A stretch of DNA of 8,335 nt from Chloroflexota bacterium (GTDB taxonomy: Bacteria; Chloroflexota; Dehalococcoidia; JACQGW01). Position 1 is the first letter of the stretch. Each line of letters starts with the position of its first letter. This document shows positions 6,194 to 8,335 of this stretch, one piece after another. The notes below the pieces were generated by a model. It was not told where the DNA came from. It was given only the letters and a program-made list of their open reading frames with translations, and did not search any database. Position numbers and translations under genes: made by a program. Location: contig JACQGW010000441.1 of assembly GCA_016199325.1 (NCBI GenBank), positions 1-8,335 on the forward strand, in the 5' to 3' direction.

Positions 6194-7914
6194 CCCCTTT
6201 TCTCGCGCCGAGCGCTCAGCCTGCCCAGGTCCACGACGACGCCGTAGTCGCGGGCGGCGGCCTCGACGGAGACGAGGCCGTTTCGCACGTCCCAGAAGAC
6301 GCGGGCAGGGTCGCGGGCGGTGGCCCTGCCACAGCCGCCGCCGCCGGCCGTCTCAATGGTCACCCGCTGGCTCGGATCGGCGAGAGCCAGCGCGCCGAGC
6401 TTCTCGGCCATCTCGGCGGTCGGCAGGACGGAGCCGTTCAGGTGCGCGCAGGCCGCCCGCCCGGCCTGCCCCTCGGCTATCCCTGCCGGCGCGAACACCT
6501 GATGGTGGAGCTTGGCGCTGACCGTTCGCGGTCGAGCCAGGTCGTCGGGCGCCGTAATGGTCGCCCGGACGCCGCAGCCGCCGCGCGTCTGCCCCGGCCC
6601 GCCCGAATCCGGCAGGAGCTCCTTCTCGATCCAGAGTACGGAGGTCGCCTTCTCATACAGCTCGACGGGCGTGTTGCAGGCGGCGGTCGGATAGCAGACG
6701 CCGTTGACCCCATCGGCGGCACGTCCGGCGCCCATGCCCCCGGCGACGATCATCAGCTCGCCGAAGTTGACCCCGTGGTCGTCCGTTCCCATGACGCGAT
6801 AGAAGCTGCTGAGCCCCGACGGCGCCGGGACTTTCCGGGGGATGGCCGGCGCCAGCGCACCGTGGACGGCCTCGTAGATGTGCCACCCGGTCTTGGTCCG
6901 GTCGTTCACGCAGGCAGGATAGCGGGCGTTCAGCACGCTCCCTTCGGGCGCCCGCACGCCGAGCGGTCGGAACAGGCCGATGTTGCTCTGGATCTCGGGG
7001 GTCAGGATGCAGTTGAGCGCCAGGTTGGTGTGTCCGGTGGTGTAGTTCAACGTCGAGTTGATGCCGCCGTGGGGGTGCTCCGGTGGAGCCTTGACGAAGT
7101 CGACGACGAGCTCCGAGCCGCGGACGCGGACGACGACGCCGAGGTCCATCGGGCCGTCGAGCTCGTAGAACGTCGTCGCCCAGGGGTACTCGCCGTCGGG
7201 GATCTCGTCGATGGCCCGCCGCATCGCCCGCTCCGCCCGCGTCTGCAGGGCGTCGGACAGTTCGCCGAGATCGTCCAGGCCGTATTCGTCCATCAGCGCC
7301 AGCGTCTGCCGGGCGGCGGCACGGTTGGCCGTGACCATCGCCATGAGGTCACCCATGACCGGCTCCGGCGTCCGGACGTTTCGCCGGATGATCGAAAGAA
7401 CGGTCTCGTCCCATCGGCCGCGATCGCAGAGCTTGAGCGGTGGCAGGAACAGCCCCTCCTCGAAGACGCTCCGGGCCAGCGTCAGGTTGAGCAGGCCGCC
7501 GATGTCGGGAACGTGAGCGACGGCGCCGCTGAACCCGACCAGTTGGCCGCCCTTGAAGAACGGCGTCACGACGGCGACGTCGTGGAGGTGCCCGGTCGCG
7601 AGCCAGGGGTCATTGGTCAGGAGGACGTCGCCGGGCGCCAGCGTCTCCGGCGGGAAGAGCGGGAAGAGCTTCGGCACCATCGTCTGGAGCGCCAGGCTGA
7701 AGATCGGAATGCTCGTCGTCGAGCGCGCGAGCGACCAGCCCCGCGCATCCATGATCTGAACGCCCAGATCGTTCGCCACGGCAACCGCCGCGCTGAACGC
7801 CGTCCGGCGCAGCACGGCCTGCATCTCGTCGGCAACCGTCACCAGCCGACTCCAGATGATCTCCAGCGAAACCGGGTCGTCCAGCACCGCCAGCCGGTCA
7901 TGTGTGTCCGTCAT
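6190..7914 (-). CDS. hyuB: HyuB-type subunit of hydantoinase B / oxoprolinase / acetone carboxylase family
   Basis: A 574-residue cytoplasmic protein of the HyuB family, whose members act with HyuA partners in ATP-dependent opening of cyclic amides (N-methylhydantoin, 5-oxoproline) or in carboxylation of ketones. Visible hallmarks are LTNDPWLATGHLHDVAVVTPFF (99-120, with His109 and Asp112), AHVPDIGG (133-140, with His134), GGINSTLNYT, and the C-terminal GGMGAGRAADGVNG, NTPVELYE and DSGGPGQTRGGCG blocks. The H-x2-D-x21-H spacing matches what I recall as the metal-binding residues of acetone carboxylase. The ATG at 7914 is the first possible start, since an in-frame TGA lies at 7938-7936. GGAGG (7931-7927) sits 12 bases upstream, a rather long spacing. 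No HyuA partner is present in this window, so the exact reaction stays open. Confidence 0.9.
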   Translation of the reverse strand: MTDTHDRLAVLDDPVSLEIIWSRLVTVADEMQAVLRRTAFSAAVAVANDLGVQIMDARGWSLARSTTSIPIFSLALQTMVPKLFPLFPPETLAPGDVLLTNDPWLATGHLHDVAVVTPFFKGGQLVGFSGAVAHVPDIGGLLNLTLARSVFEEGLFLPPLKLCDRGRWDETVLSIIRRNVRTPEPVMGDLMAMVTANRAAARQTLALMDEYGLDDLGELSDALQTRAERAMRRAIDEIPDGEYPWATTFYELDGPMDLGVVVRVRGSELVVDFVKAPPEHPHGGINSTLNYTTGHTNLALNCILTPEIQSNIGLFRPLGVRAPEGSVLNARYPACVNDRTKTGWHIYEAVHGALAPAIPRKVPAPSGLSSFYRVMGTDDHGVNFGELMIVAGGMGAGRAADGVNGVCYPTAACNTPVELYEKATSVLWIEKELLPDSGGPGQTRGGCGVRATITAPDDLARPRTVSAKLHHQVFAPAGIAEGQAGRAACAHLNGSVLPTAEMAEKLGALALADPSQRVTIETAGGGGCGRATARDPARVFWDVRNGLVSVEAAARDYGVVVDLGRLSARREKRG

Positions 7915-7934
7915 CGCGTCGCAGAGCCTCCAGT

Positions 7935-8004
7935 GTCACTCGTCACTCGTCATGCGTCATGCGTCATCCGTCATCCGTCATCCGTCATCCGTCATGCGTC
8001 ACCA
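7935..8004. repeat. Tandem array of ten 7-bp units
   Basis: Ten consecutive heptamers of form GTCAYNN: two GTCACTC, two GTCATGC, four GTCATCC, one GTCATGC, and a last GTCACCA. The array ends 3 bases before the Shine-Dalgarno site of hyuB. Read on the minus strand each unit contains TGA, and since 7 is not a multiple of 3 the array blocks all three frames. Such heptamer arrays are known in several bacterial groups; their function is generally unclear. Confidence 0.93.
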
Positions 8005-8064
8005 CCCAGGACGACGCATCATCGACGCCCATTTGGCGAGCGAGGAGACGGATCGGCCCGCCCC

Positions 8065-8199
8065 GTCAGTCCCAGCCGCAGCAGGAGCCGGCGCGTCCCC
8101 GTCAGTCCCAGCCGCAGCGAGGGATCTCCTCGTCTGCCGGGAGATGGACCGGCGCGCCCCCGTCAGTCCGAGCCGCAGCGAGAAATCTCCTCGTCTGCC
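8065..8199. repeat. Three direct copies of a GTCAGTCC-AGCCGCAGCGAG repeat
   Basis: Copies start at 8065 (short, about 23 bases), 8101 (38 bases, to 8138) and 8162 (38 bases, to 8199). The two longer copies differ at only a few positions and both end in ATCTCCTCGTCTGCC. All three are preceded by a related GC-rich stretch (CGGCGCGTCCCC-like), so the duplicated unit is longer than the core. No coding sequence with recognisable product overlaps this block. Confidence 0.88.
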
Positions 8200-8323
8200 A
8201 GGGATCACGCGGTGCTGCTCCGACCGACCGGTGACTTGGAGTCCCACACTCGCTACGGCCCCGCGCGCGGCGTCCAGTTGCCTCCAACCACCGGGGAGAT
8301 TCCTCGCTGCGGCTCGGAATGAC
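8162..8323. repeat. Inverted-repeat-bounded element (MITE-like candidate)
   Basis: The third direct copy (8162-8190) recurs in inverted orientation at 8295-8323: the two 29-base ends match as reverse complements with about 2 mismatches. They enclose about 104 bases that hold no gene. The inverted end carries the TCGGAATGAC form, close to a family of short dispersed palindromes I recall from metagenomic genomes. No flanking target duplication is evident, so mobility is unproven. Confidence 0.65.
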
Positions 8324-8335
8324 AGACGGCGGTCC

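Larger units (their letters stand above)
7915..8335. other. Gene-free, repeat-rich region upstream of hyuB
   Basis: About 420 bases contain no recognisable gene on either strand. Open frames here translate the repeats into Arg/Ser/Pro-rich strings. Contents in order are the hyuB ribosome site, the 7-bp tandem array, about 60 bases of unremarkable sequence (8005-8064), three direct repeats, and an inverted copy near the edge. No convincing promoter for hyuB was found, and there is no remnant of a hyuA gene. Confidence 0.75.

Noticed and set aside
7935..8199. CRISPR array
   Set aside because: The heptamers are contiguous with no spacers, and the longer direct repeats are few, irregularly spaced (36 and 61 bases) and include an inverted copy. 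No cas gene is seen.
7999..8287. Small minus-strand open frames upstream of hyuB
   Set aside because: They are translations of the repeat units, with no credible ribosome site or family resemblance, and are not a hyuA fragment.
6187..8322. Long plus-strand open frame of about 711 codons opposite hyuB
   Set aside because: It is antisense to a well-recognised protein, runs into the repeat region, and encodes low-complexity Arg/Asp/His-rich sequence.

Overview
The window looks like chromosomal DNA from a high-GC bacterium, most likely a Chloroflexota relative (Thermomicrobia-like or an uncultured lineage). This is an inference from GC-rich codon use, strong Shine-Dalgarno sites, a lipoprotein solute-binding protein whose lipobox is followed by a long Ala/Pro/Thr-rich linker, and intergenic repeats of kinds that recur in such genomes. 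No rRNA, tRNA, CRISPR array or phage genes are visible.

All seven genes lie on the minus strand, so the transcription order runs from right to left. From the right: a non-coding, repeat-rich stretch (about 7915-8335); a HyuB / N-methylhydantoinase-type subunit (7914-6190); a promoter overlapping its stop codon; a lipoprotein solute-binding protein of SBP_bac_5 type (6083-4338); a perfect 16-bp hairpin (4322-4282); a Phd-type antitoxin and PIN-domain toxin pair with its own promoter (4246-3502); permease DppB (3441-2428); a large imperfect palindromic repeat (2427-2312); permease DppC (2289-1447); ATPase DppD (1444-482); and ATPase DppF (481 to the left edge, incomplete).

The solute-binding protein, two permeases and two ATPases form a complete dipeptide/oligopeptide-type (Dpp/Opp) importer, except that DppF is cut by the window edge. 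dppC, dppD and dppF are packed with gaps of 2 and 0 bases. The usual compact layout is broken twice: a toxin-antitoxin module sits between the binding protein and the first permease, and a palindromic repeat fills the gap between the two permeases. HyuB lies just upstream of the binding-protein gene, which suggests (inference) that the imported compound could be a cyclic amide, hydantoin-like or peptide-derived compound. No hyuA partner is seen within the window.

No clearly unprecedented system is visible. The points most worth a second look are the toxin-antitoxin insertion into the transporter locus, the dppB-dppC palindrome as a possible expression-tuning element, and the composite repeat region upstream of hyuB.
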